A stretch of 64,000 bases of DNA. It comes from Parafrankia sp041008525 (lineage in GTDB: Bacteria; Actinomycetota; Actinomycetes; Frankiales; Frankiaceae). Every line of letters begins with the position of its first letter. The first letter of the stretch is position 1. The stretch is from the NCBI RefSeq assembly GCF_041008525.1, contig NZ_JBFLUG010000031.1, positions 6,750 to 70,749 on the forward strand, written 5' to 3'. The notes under the pieces were generated by a model. That model did not search any database, was not told the origin of the DNA, and was given only the letters and a program-made list of their open reading frames with translations. This document shows positions 48,378-57,331 of the stretch, piece by piece. Position numbers and translations under genes: made by a program.

Positions 48378-48830
48378 TCCAGGGCGCGGTCGGCGTGGCC
48401 TGCGGTGATCCGCGGGCGGTTCACCGGGCGCCGGGCTGGGCGAACCCGCCTGCCCGGGACATGGCGCCAACCAATCGGAGCAACAACTGGTTGTCGCTGA
48501 TTGCTGACCAGTTGCTTTCGAGGGACCCCGGAGCCGACGAGCGTAGTTCTGCTGCGTCCGTTGTGCGGGATCCGGCCTTGGGCGCCGTGGCGGTCATGTC
48601 GTCCCCGTGTTGCTTTTGGTGCCCCGCGGCGGGCGTCAGTCAACGCACCGAATAGTGTTGTTGCTGAACTGGTTGCCCCCCCATGGCTGTTCTTGTGTGG
48701 GCATGCGTACAGCTCCGGTCACGGTCGGTCTGCGGCGTGTTCCACGGTTTTGCGGGGTCGGCGTCGGTGTTCCGTCGTGTGTTCCTTGGCCTCGGTCTAT
48801 CTGTGGCGTGACGTAGGAGGCTGGTGAACG
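48378..48830. other. 453-bp region before the coiled-coil/HhH gene
   Basis: No credible gene. It is less GC-rich than its surroundings and contains the AACTGGTTG repeats described separately. Probably the promoter region of the following gene. Confidence 0.5.
48484..48514. promoter_or_regulatory. Inverted repeat CAACTGGT-15-ACCAGTTG with a distant third half-site
   Basis: Perfect 8-bp arms (48484-48491 and 48507-48514) with a 15-bp spacer. The longer half-site AACTGGTTG (48485-48493) recurs at 48667-48675. The three copies lie upstream of the 48831 gene and suggest binding sites of an unknown regulator. Confidence 0.45.
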
Positions 48831-50549
48831 GTGCTCTATCTCGCCGGGCAGATTCTGGTCTTCGTCCTGGTGGCGATGTTGATCGGCGCGGGCCTGGCGT
48901 GGCTGTTCCTCGCCGCGCCCCTGCGGCGGCAGGCGCGCGGTGCCGAGCCTGCCGCAGCGGAGACCCTCGACCGTGGTGATGCCGGTGAGGAGATCCTGGC
49001 TGGCCAGGGGCGGGGTGTGTCCTCCGGTGGGTCCTTCGTTGTGTCCGAGGCGGACGGCCGCGGAGCTGTGACCCGAGACAACATCGTCCGGTCCGCCAAT
49101 ACGAGAACGACCGGGTCGATCGTGTCCGTGGGCGTCGACGCGCGCGGGGCGGCAGATGTGCTGGCCGGTGACGACGCGTGGCGCCCGGCGGCGTCGAGGG
49201 TCTCGCCGGCTGACCTCGCCGAGCTGCTGGCCCGTCTGCGGGATCAGGAACAGCGATGGGCTGTGGAGAAGGCCGAGCTGGCGAGGCGACTCGCCACGGC
49301 GGAGCAGCAGGCCGCCGAGTCGGCGCACCGGGTGGCGAGCGCGGAGCAGCAGGTCGTGGTCGCCCAGGCGCGTATCGACGAGATCGAATCGGCCCTGCAC
49401 GCGGCGCCGGCCGGGACCCCGGCAGCAGGCATCCCGGCCGTCGTCGAGCAGTCGGCGGGCCCGGCTGGCGTCCCCGTGGCTGTCTCTGCAGCGCCGCCGG
49501 TCGTGACCGGCACGGGCGAGGACGCGGAGACCGTCGTGGATCTGGCCCGCGAGACGGCGCGGCTGCGCGTGCATCTGGAGGAGGCGGAGACCCGTGCCGC
49601 CAAGTTCTCCTCGCGGCTCGCCATGGTCCGCACCGAGGCTGAGGGCGCCCAGCGGCAGGTTGCGACCATGAGCACCCGGCTGGACCGCCATCAGGCGGAA
49701 TGGGCAGCCGAGCGGATCAGGCTGCTGGCCCGCATCGCCGAGGCCGAGGAAGCCCGCGCGGAGGCACCCGCGGACGATCCCGAGGTCGGTGGCCAGCAGG
49801 CGGAGCTGCCCCTGAGCGACGACATCGACGACCTCGTTGAGGAGGAGGCCGTTCTGTTCCCACCGGCTGATGAGATCGTTCGACCGACAGACGAGCACCC
49901 TCCAGCAGACGAGCCTGTCCTGCCGGCAGACGAGCGTATGTCGGGTGCGGGTGACCTCGCTGCTTCCGGCGCCAGCGAGGCACCTGAGTCTGGTGAGGCG
50001 GTTGAGTCTGGCGAGGCGCGGGAGCCCGGCGAGGAGACGGATGCCGTAGGGCGATCGGAGCGCGGTGGGGTCACGGTGCCCTTCCAGGAGGCGCGCGCCA
50101 GCGGTGGCGCCTTCGACGCCGGCCCGTTGCTGTACGCCGTTCACCGCAATGATGATCTTGAATTGGTCGGTGCCGCGTTGGTCGGCGCGGCGGCGTCGGT
50201 GGCCATGGCCGAACAGCACCACGTGAGCACCGCACCCGCTGTTGCGGTCGGTGCGGGTGCTGGCAGCCTCGGGCACGCCGCTCAGGGCCTGCCGATGTCG
50301 TGGGGCGGCCCGGCCGAACCCCTGCCCTCCTCCGACAACCTGAAGGAGATCGTCGGCGTCGGGCCCGTGGTCGAGGCGCGGCTACGCGTGCTGGGGATCA
50401 CCAGGTTCCGCCAGCTGGCCGCCATGGGCGACACGGATGTCGACCGGCTCGCGAAGAAGCTCGACGGCTTCGGCGGCCGGATCATCTCCGACGACTGGGT
50501 GGGCCAGGCCCGTGACCTGCAGGCCCGCCACCACAGCGGCCTCGCCTGA
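48831..50549 (+). CDS. Membrane-anchored coiled-coil protein with C-terminal helix-hairpin-helix domain
   Basis: 572 residues. An N-terminal membrane helix (LAGQILVFVLVAMLIGAGLA, LAWLFLAAPL) faces a cytoplasmic body. A coiled coil is predicted around LAELLARLRDQEQRWAVEKA and RVASAEQQVVVAQARIDEIE and again near ETARLRVHLEEAETRAAKFS. A long acidic, Pro/Glu/Ser-rich stretch follows, then a C-terminal HhH domain of about 65 residues (NLKEIVGVGPVVEARLRVLG, ITRFRQLAAMGDTDVDRLAK), typical of DNA- or nucleic-acid-linked anchors. GTG at 48831 has GGAGG 10 bases upstream. I do not recognise a named family for the whole chain. Confidence 0.78.
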   Translation: MLYLAGQILVFVLVAMLIGAGLAWLFLAAPLRRQARGAEPAAAETLDRGDAGEEILAGQGRGVSSGGSFVVSEADGRGAVTRDNIVRSANTRTTGSIVSVGVDARGAADVLAGDDAWRPAASRVSPADLAELLARLRDQEQRWAVEKAELARRLATAEQQAAESAHRVASAEQQVVVAQARIDEIESALHAAPAGTPAAGIPAVVEQSAGPAGVPVAVSAAPPVVTGTGEDAETVVDLARETARLRVHLEEAETRAAKFSSRLAMVRTEAEGAQRQVATMSTRLDRHQAEWAAERIRLLARIAEAEEARAEAPADDPEVGGQQAELPLSDDIDDLVEEEAVLFPPADEIVRPTDEHPPADEPVLPADERMSGAGDLAASGASEAPESGEAVESGEAREPGEETDAVGRSERGGVTVPFQEARASGGAFDAGPLLYAVHRNDDLELVGAALVGAAASVAMAEQHHVSTAPAVAVGAGAGSLGHAAQGLPMSWGGPAEPLPSSDNLKEIVGVGPVVEARLRVLGITRFRQLAAMGDTDVDRLAKKLDGFGGRIISDDWVGQARDLQARHHSGLA

Positions 50550-50617
50550 TCCACGGGCCTGATCCCCATGGCCCGGGCGCGGATGCTCCGCGGGGAGGCG
50601 TGAACCTGGCCGGCCAA

Positions 50618-50658
50618 CCGGCGAGGCCTGACGGTTCCAGACCTCGCCGCCTCGCCGG
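50618..50658. terminator. Hairpin between convergent HhH-protein and PAS-protein genes
   Basis: CCGGCGAGGC (50618-50627) pairs perfectly with GCCTCGCCGG (50649-50658). The two genes converge across this 185-bp gap, so the structure may act in both directions. No T-run. Confidence 0.65.
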
Positions 50659-50734
50659 CCTCGCCCGCCCGGCGCAGGCAGGCCGCCACCCGTCGGGCTC
50701 GGGCCGTGCGGCGGGGCCGGGTGCCGGTCAGGGC

Positions 50735-52534
50735 CTAGAGGCCCGAGATGAGACCCTCGATCTCAGCCTCGACGATGCGCCGGTCGGTCACGTCGACGTA
50801 CAGCCACACGTGGCCGTGGTACCCCTCCGGGCCCGCGAGCGGAATGTGACTGCGCTCGAACACCCGGCCGTCGGCGAACATCACCGTCTCACGCCGCAGC
50901 GTCCGGCGGCGGCGCAGGAGGGTGTCGAGTCGGTGAGCGAAGCCGGCTGGATCCTCCACCAGCCCGGGCATCGGCCGAATGTGCGCCCGGCAGTCCGTGC
51001 CGATGAGGTCGACCGGTGCCTCGGACAGGTCGAACAGGTCGCAGTACGCCTGGTTCACCGCCACGACGCGGGCGTCCACGTCGGCGACGAGCACCGCCGA
51101 GGGCAGCTCGGCGAGCAGCGTGGTCAACCAGCGCTCCCGCTCGTGGCACGCATCGGCGAGTCGCCGGATCTCGGTGAACGCGCATCCGCATCCACTGTCG
51201 TCGGCACCATGCCCATGCCCATGCCGCGCGTCCGCCGACCCGCGACCCGGCTGGGATGTGAACGGATCCGTCGACCGCGCGCCTGATGCCGAGTTCCGTC
51301 CGGTCGACGAGTTCCGCGGCATGAAGGGATGCGGGCCGCTGACGGTGCTGTGCGCTGAGACGGCGGCACGCCACTCCGCCCCGGGAGGAAGTGCGCCGCC
51401 GCGGTGAGCGCCCGCGCCGGGCCGGGGGACCGGAGGAAGGTGGCCGTCCTCGCCGGGGCCCGTATGCCGGCCGGCGTCCCGACCGTCCGCCGCGCCGGGT
51501 CCGTGTGGTGTTCGTCCGGGAAGCCACGCGCGAGCCTGGCCCCGGGGTGGCCCGGCGAACGGGGCGTCCCGGAACGGCATGTCCCGGAACGGCATGTCGC
51601 GGAACGGCATGTCGGTGAAGGGGGTGTCGGCGAACGGCCGCCCCGGGGCATCCGGCCGGCGCGGATCACCAGGATCCACGGCCGGCGGGTCGACCTCGGC
51701 GGACGAGGGCCGGCGCGGGGACGGTACCGTCCAGCTCTGGCCCGGATGATCCACATCGTCGCTCGGGGGGAACCACAGGTCATCGGTGACCATGTCGAAC
51801 CGGTCGAGTTCCTCGCGCAGCAGCTCGATGGTGTTCGGGCAGGTGGTGTCGCGCCCGTCGCCGTCAGCGGGAGCGGTGCCGCCGCTCTCGGATTCCGCGT
51901 GGACCATGCCGCCAGCGGTGTCGTCCACCTCGCCGGTGGCATTGCCAGCGGGGGAGCCCGCAGCAGCATCCGCATCCGAACCGCCGGCATCCGAACCAGC
52001 GACGGCATCCGAAGCAGCGACGTGAGCGCCGGTCGCGTCGGTACCGGCGGCGGCGAGTCCGGCGTCCTGGTGGATGACGTGGGCCGCCCCGGGTGCGCTG
52101 GTGCCGTCGAACGCTCCCACGCCCGCCCGGCCGGCCGGGCCGGGGTCAGAGAGGGCGCTGAGGGTGCCGGCGAACCGCCGGTGCCCGTTCTCGCCGACGA
52201 CCGCCGCCGCCCGAAGAATCGCTGGCCGGGCGCTGCCGTCAGGCCGGAGCAGGCGAATCTGGATCGTCAGCTCGTCACCCTCGGTCACGAGCTGGCGCCA
52301 ACGCCTGGTAACGGCGCGGACGTCCTCGGGATGCACCGCCCGTTCCCAGCCGCGCCCCACGGCCTTGTCGCGGGGCACTCCGGTCAGCACGGTCCAGTGC
52401 CGGTTCACAAAGACGTGCCGGCCTGAGACGTCTGCGGTGAATATCCCGACCGGGCAGTTCTCGACAACTCGTCGGAAAACATCCCATGCGGTCGCGAACA
52501 CGTCGGACGGCTCGGGGTCGTGGTGGGCCTTCAT
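50735..52534 (-). CDS. PAS-domain protein with long disordered middle
   Basis: 599 residues. An N-terminal PAS/PAC region (about residues 15-130: WDVFRRVVENCPVGIFTADV, FVNRHWTVLTGVPRDKAVGR, then RLLRPDGSARPAILRAAAVV) and a C-terminal PAS region (about 480-590: VLVADVDARVVAVNQAYCDL ... FERSHIPLAGPEGYHGHVWL) bracket some 340 residues of low complexity, including short repeats of DMPFR type. A small Cys/His-rich cluster (DDSGCGCAF) precedes the second PAS. No kinase, GGDEF or HTH domain is present. It may bind a ligand and report to a partner. The ATG at 52534 is preceded by GGGGAC. Confidence 0.8.
   Translation of the reverse strand: MKAHHDPEPSDVFATAWDVFRRVVENCPVGIFTADVSGRHVFVNRHWTVLTGVPRDKAVGRGWERAVHPEDVRAVTRRWRQLVTEGDELTIQIRLLRPDGSARPAILRAAAVVGENGHRRFAGTLSALSDPGPAGRAGVGAFDGTSAPGAAHVIHQDAGLAAAGTDATGAHVAASDAVAGSDAGGSDADAAAGSPAGNATGEVDDTAGGMVHAESESGGTAPADGDGRDTTCPNTIELLREELDRFDMVTDDLWFPPSDDVDHPGQSWTVPSPRRPSSAEVDPPAVDPGDPRRPDAPGRPFADTPFTDMPFRDMPFRDMPFRDAPFAGPPRGQARAWLPGRTPHGPGAADGRDAGRHTGPGEDGHLPPVPRPGAGAHRGGALPPGAEWRAAVSAHSTVSGPHPFMPRNSSTGRNSASGARSTDPFTSQPGRGSADARHGHGHGADDSGCGCAFTEIRRLADACHERERWLTTLLAELPSAVLVADVDARVVAVNQAYCDLFDLSEAPVDLIGTDCRAHIRPMPGLVEDPAGFAHRLDTLLRRRRTLRRETVMFADGRVFERSHIPLAGPEGYHGHVWLYVDVTDRRIVEAEIEGLISGL
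51554..51643 (-). repeat. Six 15-bp tandem units inside the PAS gene
   Basis: Units such as CCGGAACGGCATGTC (51569-51583) are repeated; the three central ones are identical or nearly so and the outer three diverge. Translated on the minus strand they give D-x-P-F-x pentapeptides. In-frame repeats like this expand and shrink easily. Confidence 0.85.
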
Positions 52535-53159
52535 CGTTGTCCCCGGGTGAGAGTCGGTCGGCGTGCGCAGAACGCGGCCGCTTTCCACTGCGGTGGTGGA
52601 ACAGCCGTGCCCGGTGGGCGTTCGGCGGGGCGGGACAATGACTGACCGGGCACGTGAATGACCCCCGAGGCAGGCGTCGGCGGCGGTCGGCGACGTGGGA
52701 GGCGGTGTGGGGGAAGACCGCCGGTCGGCGCGGACCGCGCGTTGTCGGTTTCTCTGTCGTGGCGCGACGTTCGGGTTTCTGACCGCCGGCAGATTACCGC
52801 TCTCGCGGCCCGATCCCGCTGCACCCGACCGGCGTTTCGATAGGGATCTCGCGGCCCGTCATCAGGCACTGGGAAGGCACTGCCCGAACGGATGGATGGC
52901 TCCGCGTAATCAGCGCAAAGGGCGACACTTCTCCCGTCGACGCGCTCGAAGATCTGTCACGCAGAGTGACATCGCTTCCGGGATCTGGTCGAGCTGCCGG
53001 CGGTGCGTGGCTGCCCGTGGTCCGACCCGGCGCCGAGAGGTCGCCGAGGTTGTGCGAACGTTGTTGCTTGCGTACCCCCTCGAAAGGGTTGATGGCGAGT
53101 GACCCGCTTTCTACGCTTCGTAGCGGTTGTCCGAAGCGTGCGGAGCGGGCCGCGCAGAT
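52535..53159. other. 625-bp control region upstream of tadA
   Basis: No credible gene on either strand. It separates the divergent PAS gene and tadA. It contains the consensus BldD box (listed separately) and a short CTACG-CTT-CGTAG hairpin at 53111-53123, just before tadA. Confidence 0.55.
52956..52970. promoter_or_regulatory. Consensus BldD box upstream of tadA
   Basis: GTCACGCAGAGTGAC is a 15-bp palindrome that fits the published Streptomyces BldD consensus nTnACnC(A/T)GnGTnAn at all nine fixed positions (consensus quoted from memory). It lies 190 bp upstream of the tadA start and in the control region shared with the PAS gene. A BldD homologue is encoded 7 kb away. Regulation by BldD is inferred. 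Confidence 0.6.
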
Positions 53160-54470
53160 ATGGGCGAGGAGCGGCGATTTTCGGTGGCGGTGGCACGCGG
53201 GAACTGGATGGACGCGACCTCTCGGGTGGAAGGAGAGGTCCGTGAGCTGATCCGTCGTCGATCCCTGGACCCGGTGCGGGAACCCGTGCACATTCGTCAG
53301 CTCGTGGACGACGTCGTCGCCGACTACGAGGAACGTGCTCTCACCAGTGATCTCCCGCCGGTGGTCGACCGGGATGCGACCGCTCGCACGGTCTATGACG
53401 CGGTGGCTGGTTTCGGCCCGCTGCAGCGGCATCTCGACGATCCCTCGGTAGAGGAGATCTGGATCAACGAACCCGGCCGGGTGTTTGTCGCCCGGCACGG
53501 CCGCAGCGAGCTGACAACCACGATTCTCACCCATGACCAGGTGCAGGACCTGGTCGAACGCATGCTGAAGTCGTCCGGGCGCCGGGTCGACCTCTCCACC
53601 CCGTTTGTTGACGCGATGTTGCCTGACGGTTCCCGGCTGCACGTCGTCATCCCCGACGTCACCCGCGTGCACTGGTCGGTGAACATCCGCAAGTTCGTCC
53701 TGTCCGCCGGCAGCATGGACGAGCTCGTCTCACTCGGAACGATCACCCCGCACGCGGCGCATTTCCTGGAGGCCGCGGTCATCTCCGGCCTCAACGTCAT
53801 CGTCGCCGGCGGTACCCAGGCGGGGAAGACGACGATGCTCAACTGCCTGGGCTCGGCGATCCCCGCCCGCGAGCGGGTGATCAGCGTCGAGGAGGTTTTC
53901 GAGCTGCGCCTGCGTGCACCCGACTGGGTGGCCATGCAGACCCGTCAGGCGAACCTGGAGGGCTCCGGGGAGATCCGCCTGCGTCGTCTCATCAAGGAGG
54001 CGCTGCGGATGCGCCCGGACCGGATCCTCGTCGGCGAGGTGCGCCAGGAGGAGGCTCTCGACCTCCTGATCGCCCTCAACTCCGGGCTGCCCGGCATGTG
54101 CAGCCTGCACGCCAACTCGGCCCGCGAGGCGGTCACCAAGCTGTGTACCCTGCCGCTGCTCGCCGGGGAGAACGTCACGCACTCCTTCGTCGTGCCGACG
54201 GTCGCCGCCAGTGTGGACATCGTCGTCCACCTCGCCAAGGAGGCCGACGGCCGGCGGCGGGTCACCGAGATCGTCGCGCTCTCGGGGCGGGCCGAGGGTG
54301 ACATCGTCGAGGTCGCCCAGATCTTCCAGAGCCGCGGCGCCATGCTGCTGCGCGCCGACGGCTACCCGCCCCACCCCGATCGGTTCCTGCGCGCCGGCTA
54401 CGACCTGCCCGCCCTGCTCAGCGCACCGTCCCACGAGCGGGCCTACCCGCAGATCGCGGTGGAGCGCTGA
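53160..54470 (+). CDS. tadA: TadA/CpaF-type secretion ATPase of the Tad pilus
   Basis: 436 residues of the type II/IV secretion ATPase family. Walker A (GGTQAGKTTMLNCLGS), the Asp box (VISVEEVFELRLRAPDWVAM), the Walker B region (RMRPDRILVGEVRQEEALDL) and the His box (GMCSLHANSAREAV) all follow the TadA/CpaF pattern; the N-terminal LYDEV-like helix (VRELIRRRSLDPVREPVHIR) is present. It powers assembly of Flp pili at the cytoplasmic membrane. ATG at 53160 is chosen as the best start; TTG at 53127 would add 11 residues. It heads the operon tadA-tadB-tadC. Confidence 0.92.
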   Translation: MGEERRFSVAVARGNWMDATSRVEGEVRELIRRRSLDPVREPVHIRQLVDDVVADYEERALTSDLPPVVDRDATARTVYDAVAGFGPLQRHLDDPSVEEIWINEPGRVFVARHGRSELTTTILTHDQVQDLVERMLKSSGRRVDLSTPFVDAMLPDGSRLHVVIPDVTRVHWSVNIRKFVLSAGSMDELVSLGTITPHAAHFLEAAVISGLNVIVAGGTQAGKTTMLNCLGSAIPARERVISVEEVFELRLRAPDWVAMQTRQANLEGSGEIRLRRLIKEALRMRPDRILVGEVRQEEALDLLIALNSGLPGMCSLHANSAREAVTKLCTLPLLAGENVTHSFVVPTVAASVDIVVHLAKEADGRRRVTEIVALSGRAEGDIVEVAQIFQSRGAMLLRADGYPPHPDRFLRAGYDLPALLSAPSHERAYPQIAVER

Positions 54471-55336
54471 TGGGGATCCTGCTCGGTCTCATCCTCGGCC
54501 TCGGCCTGTTCCTGATCGTGATGAGCGGACGTCCACGCGCACGCGGCGCGGCGGCTCGCGCCGAGGCCGGCTGGGCCCGCGACCTGCGCGAGACGCTGGC
54601 CCAGGCGGGCATCCGCGGCGTCAGTCCGCAGCAGTTCGTGCTGATCAGCGTCGCGCTGGGGCTGGTGGTCGGCCTGGTCATCCTGGCCTTCTCCGGCACG
54701 TTCTCCCTTGCCGGGGCCTTCGCGGTGTTCGCCTCGTTCATGCCCCGCCAGCTCGTGCTGCGCCGCCGCCGCTCCCGCATGCACGACCTGCGCGAGGTCT
54801 GGCCGGACGTCGTCGACAACCTCGCCAGCGCGGTACGCGCCGGCCTGTCGCTGCCGGAGGCGCTCGCCGCGGTCGGTGTGCGCGGCCCGGTGCCGCTGCG
54901 CCCCGCGTTCACCCGCTTCGGTGAGGACTACCGCGCCACCGGATCGTTCACCACCTGCCTCGACCGCCTCGCCGACGAGCTGGCCGATCCCGTCGCTGAT
55001 CGGATCATCGAATCGCTGCGGATGGCCCGCGAGGTCGGCGGCACCGACCTCGGCCGGCTGCTGCGCACCCTGTCGACCTTCCTGCGGGAGGAGGCCCGCA
55101 CCCGCGCCGAGCTGGAGACCCGCCAGACCTGGACGGTGAACGCCGCCCGGCTCGCCATGGCCGCGCCGTGGATCGTCCTGCTGCTGCTCGCCAGCCGCGG
55201 CGAGAACATCCGGGCCTACGACAGCCCGACCGGGGTCGCCGTCCTCGCCGGCGGGGCCGGCGTGTCCGTCCTGGCCTACCTGCTGATGAAACGGATCGGG
55301 CGGCTGCCCGAGGAGGAACGGGTGCTCAGGCGATGA
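54470..55336 (+). CDS. tadB: TadB inner-membrane platform protein
   Basis: 288 residues. T2SSF-type platform protein: a first membrane pair (GILLGLILGLGLFLIVMSG and FVLISVALGLVVGLVILAFS), the cytoplasmic T2SSF domain (LREVWPDVVDNLASAVRAGL, EALAAVGVRGPVP, RIIESLRMAREVGGTDL), then C-terminal helices (NAARLAMAAPWIVLLLLASR). With TadC it forms the base through which the pilus is assembled. The ATG overlaps the tadA stop by one base (TGATG). Confidence 0.9.
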   Translation: MGILLGLILGLGLFLIVMSGRPRARGAAARAEAGWARDLRETLAQAGIRGVSPQQFVLISVALGLVVGLVILAFSGTFSLAGAFAVFASFMPRQLVLRRRRSRMHDLREVWPDVVDNLASAVRAGLSLPEALAAVGVRGPVPLRPAFTRFGEDYRATGSFTTCLDRLADELADPVADRIIESLRMAREVGGTDLGRLLRTLSTFLREEARTRAELETRQTWTVNAARLAMAAPWIVLLLLASRGENIRAYDSPTGVAVLAGGAGVSVLAYLLMKRIGRLPEEERVLRR

Positions 55337-55367
55337 CACGCACTCCGCCCAGCGAAGGAGCCCGGCC

Positions 55368-56438
55368 GTGAGTGCGGCGGCGACCGGCGCGCTGCTCGGC
55401 CTCATCCTGGGAACCGGCCTGGTCATCGTGATCTACCGGTCGCCCCCCGCGCGCCGGGTGCGGCTCGCCGACCGGATCGACCCCTACCTGCGCGACACAC
55501 CGTCTCCGTCGCGGCTGCTCACGGAGACCCCGCGCCGACGGGACGGCGACGCCTCGAGCGGTGCCGGACCGGGCGCCAAATCCGCGGCAGGGGCAGGGAC
55601 TGGGCGCGGCGAGAACGCGGAGCGTTCCCACCGCGCCCACGCCCGGGGGACCGCGGCGGCATCCCGCCTGGGCCTCGGGACGGTCGAGGCGCTCGCCCGC
55701 CCGTTCCTCCACGACGCCGCGGCGCGCCTCGACCGCTTCCTCGGCGGGCGGGCGGCGCTCACCCGCCGGCTCGTGCAGGCCGGCAGCCGCACCTCGATCG
55801 AGGAGTTCCGGGCGCAGCAGGTGATCTGCGCGGTGACCGGCGCGCTGCTCGGAGCCCTCGTCCTGGCCGCGCGCACCCTGCTCGGAATCGGCCCGCCGGC
55901 GCTCGTCGGTGTCGCGCTCGTCGTCGCCGGCACTGCCGGCGGCACCCTGACCAGGGACTGGTGGCTCAGCCGCGCGATCCGCGAGCGCGAGGACCGGATG
56001 CTCATGGAGTTCCCCACCGTCGCCGAACTGCTCGCCCTCGCCGTGACCGCCGGTGAGTCGGCGATCGGTGCGTTGGAACGGGTCAGCCGCCTCACCCGCG
56101 GCGAGCTCGGCACGGAACTGCGCCTCGCGCTCGCCGACGCCCACGCCGGCGCCACCCTCGTCCAGGCACTCGAAGGCATCGCCACCCGCACCCCGCTGCC
56201 GCCACTCACCCGCTTCGTCGACGGCATGGCCGTCGCCATCGAACGCGGCACCCCGCTGGCGGACGTCCTACGTGCCCAGGCCGTGGACGTCCGTGAGGCC
56301 GGCAAACGCCAGCTGCTCGAAGCCGGCGGGCGCAAGGAGATCGCGATGATGATCCCGGTCGTCTTCCTCATTCTCCCGACAACGGTGATCTTCGCCTTCT
56401 ACCCGGCGCTCGTCAGCTTCACGGTGATCGCCCAATGA
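55368..56438 (+). CDS. tadC: TadC inner-membrane platform protein
   Basis: 356 residues. Membrane helix at the start (AATGALLGLILGTGLVIVIY), then a low-complexity region, a hydrophobic block (QQVICAVTGALLGALVLAAR) and a T2SSF domain (REREDRMLMEFPTVAELLAL, SAIGALERVSRLTRGELGTE, ALEGIATRTPLPPLTRFVDG) with a C-terminal helix (IAMMIPVVFLILPTTVIFAF). GTG at 55368 follows the tadB stop by 31 bp. The pair tadB-tadC is typical of Tad loci. Confidence 0.9.
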   Translation: MSAAATGALLGLILGTGLVIVIYRSPPARRVRLADRIDPYLRDTPSPSRLLTETPRRRDGDASSGAGPGAKSAAGAGTGRGENAERSHRAHARGTAAASRLGLGTVEALARPFLHDAAARLDRFLGGRAALTRRLVQAGSRTSIEEFRAQQVICAVTGALLGALVLAARTLLGIGPPALVGVALVVAGTAGGTLTRDWWLSRAIREREDRMLMEFPTVAELLALAVTAGESAIGALERVSRLTRGELGTELRLALADAHAGATLVQALEGIATRTPLPPLTRFVDGMAVAIERGTPLADVLRAQAVDVREAGKRQLLEAGGRKEIAMMIPVVFLILPTTVIFAFYPALVSFTVIAQ

Positions 56439-56577
56439 CATCCACAGAGCCTCGGTGACGTCCACCGGGGCCCAGCGAGGTCCGCGGGGACAGCCAGGCC
56501 GCTCGTGCGGCACCCGCGCGGAAGACGGTGCGCACGCGGTAAGGCGCCGCGGTACCGGATCGACATCGGGAGGGGAC

Positions 56578-56814
56578 ATGAGAAGGTTCAGCGGAAGGCC
56601 AGGCCAGGCCGTCTCACAGGCGGCGGCACGATGGTCCGCCTGGCAGGCACGCCGGGTCGCGGCCGGCTCGGACCGTGGCGACGTGCCCGGCTGGGTGATG
56701 GTGACGGTGATGACCGCCGCCCTGGTGGTCGCGATTGCCACCCTCGCCACGCCGGCACTGCAGTCACTGTTCACCTCGGCCATCGAGCAGGTGACCGGCA
56801 TCGGCGGCGACTGA
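56578..56814 (+). CDS. flp: Flp-like pilin
   Basis: 78 residues. After a short basic leader (MRRFSGRPGQAVSQAAARWS) comes the hydrophobic pilin helix starting at GDVPGWVMVTVMTAALVVA, preceded by a Gly that fits a prepilin-peptidase cleavage point, and a short tail (TSAIEQVTGIGGD). This architecture fits a Flp/TadE-type pilin subunit and resembles the DUF4244 pilins of Streptomyces by position. The ATG at 56578 has GGGAGGGG directly upstream, a strong ribosome site suitable for a highly expressed subunit. No prepilin peptidase gene is in the window. Confidence 0.68.
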   Translation: MRRFSGRPGQAVSQAAARWSAWQARRVAAGSDRGDVPGWVMVTVMTAALVVAIATLATPALQSLFTSAIEQVTGIGGD

Positions 56815-56821
56815 CCGGGCC

Positions 56822-57331
56822 GTGCGCGGACGCATCAGAACTCCTCACATGCACCCGCCGCGCGCGGGCGAACCGGGCGCGGGCGAACCGGGCACGGGCG
56901 ACGGCGACGACGACGGCGCTCAGGCGGACGCCGGATCTCCCGGCGCGCAGAACGGCGCGGACAACGGTTCGGCGATCGTCGAGTTCGTCCTCGTCGGGAC
57001 CCTGCTGCTGATCGTCATCCTGGGCGTCATCCAGGTGGGCCTGGTCCTGCACGTGCGCAACACCCTGGCCGCGGACGCCGCCGAGGGCGCTCGGCATGCC
57101 GCGAACGCGGACGTGCCCGCCGCCGAAGGCGGCACCTACGCCCAGCAGCTCATCGCCGAGTCGCTGCCCGGACGCTCCGACACCGTCTGCACCGGGCAGG
57201 AGGAGGAAGGCCCCGGAGACATCCCGCTGGTCCGGGTGACCTGCACCGTGGTCGTCCCGCTCAGCCTCGTCCCGCTTGGTGACGGCGTGACCCTGACGGT
57301 GACCGGCCACGCCGTGAAGGAGATCCCGTGA
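56822..57331 (+). CDS. tadE: TadE-family pseudopilin
   Basis: 169 residues. An Asp/Gly/Ala-rich head of about 45 residues is followed by the TadE signature NGSAIVEFVLVGTLLLIVIL (Glu at the pilin +5-like position), a membrane helix, and an extracytoplasmic domain with two cysteines (TVCTGQEEEG and RVTCTVVV) that could form a disulfide. TadE proteins are minor pilins needed for Flp pilus assembly. The GTG start comes 8 bp after the pilin gene. The stop overlaps the next gene by four bases (GTGA). Confidence 0.85.
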   Translation: MRGRIRTPHMHPPRAGEPGAGEPGTGDGDDDGAQADAGSPGAQNGADNGSAIVEFVLVGTLLLIVILGVIQVGLVLHVRNTLAADAAEGARHAANADVPAAEGGTYAQQLIAESLPGRSDTVCTGQEEEGPGDIPLVRVTCTVVVPLSLVPLGDGVTLTVTGHAVKEIP

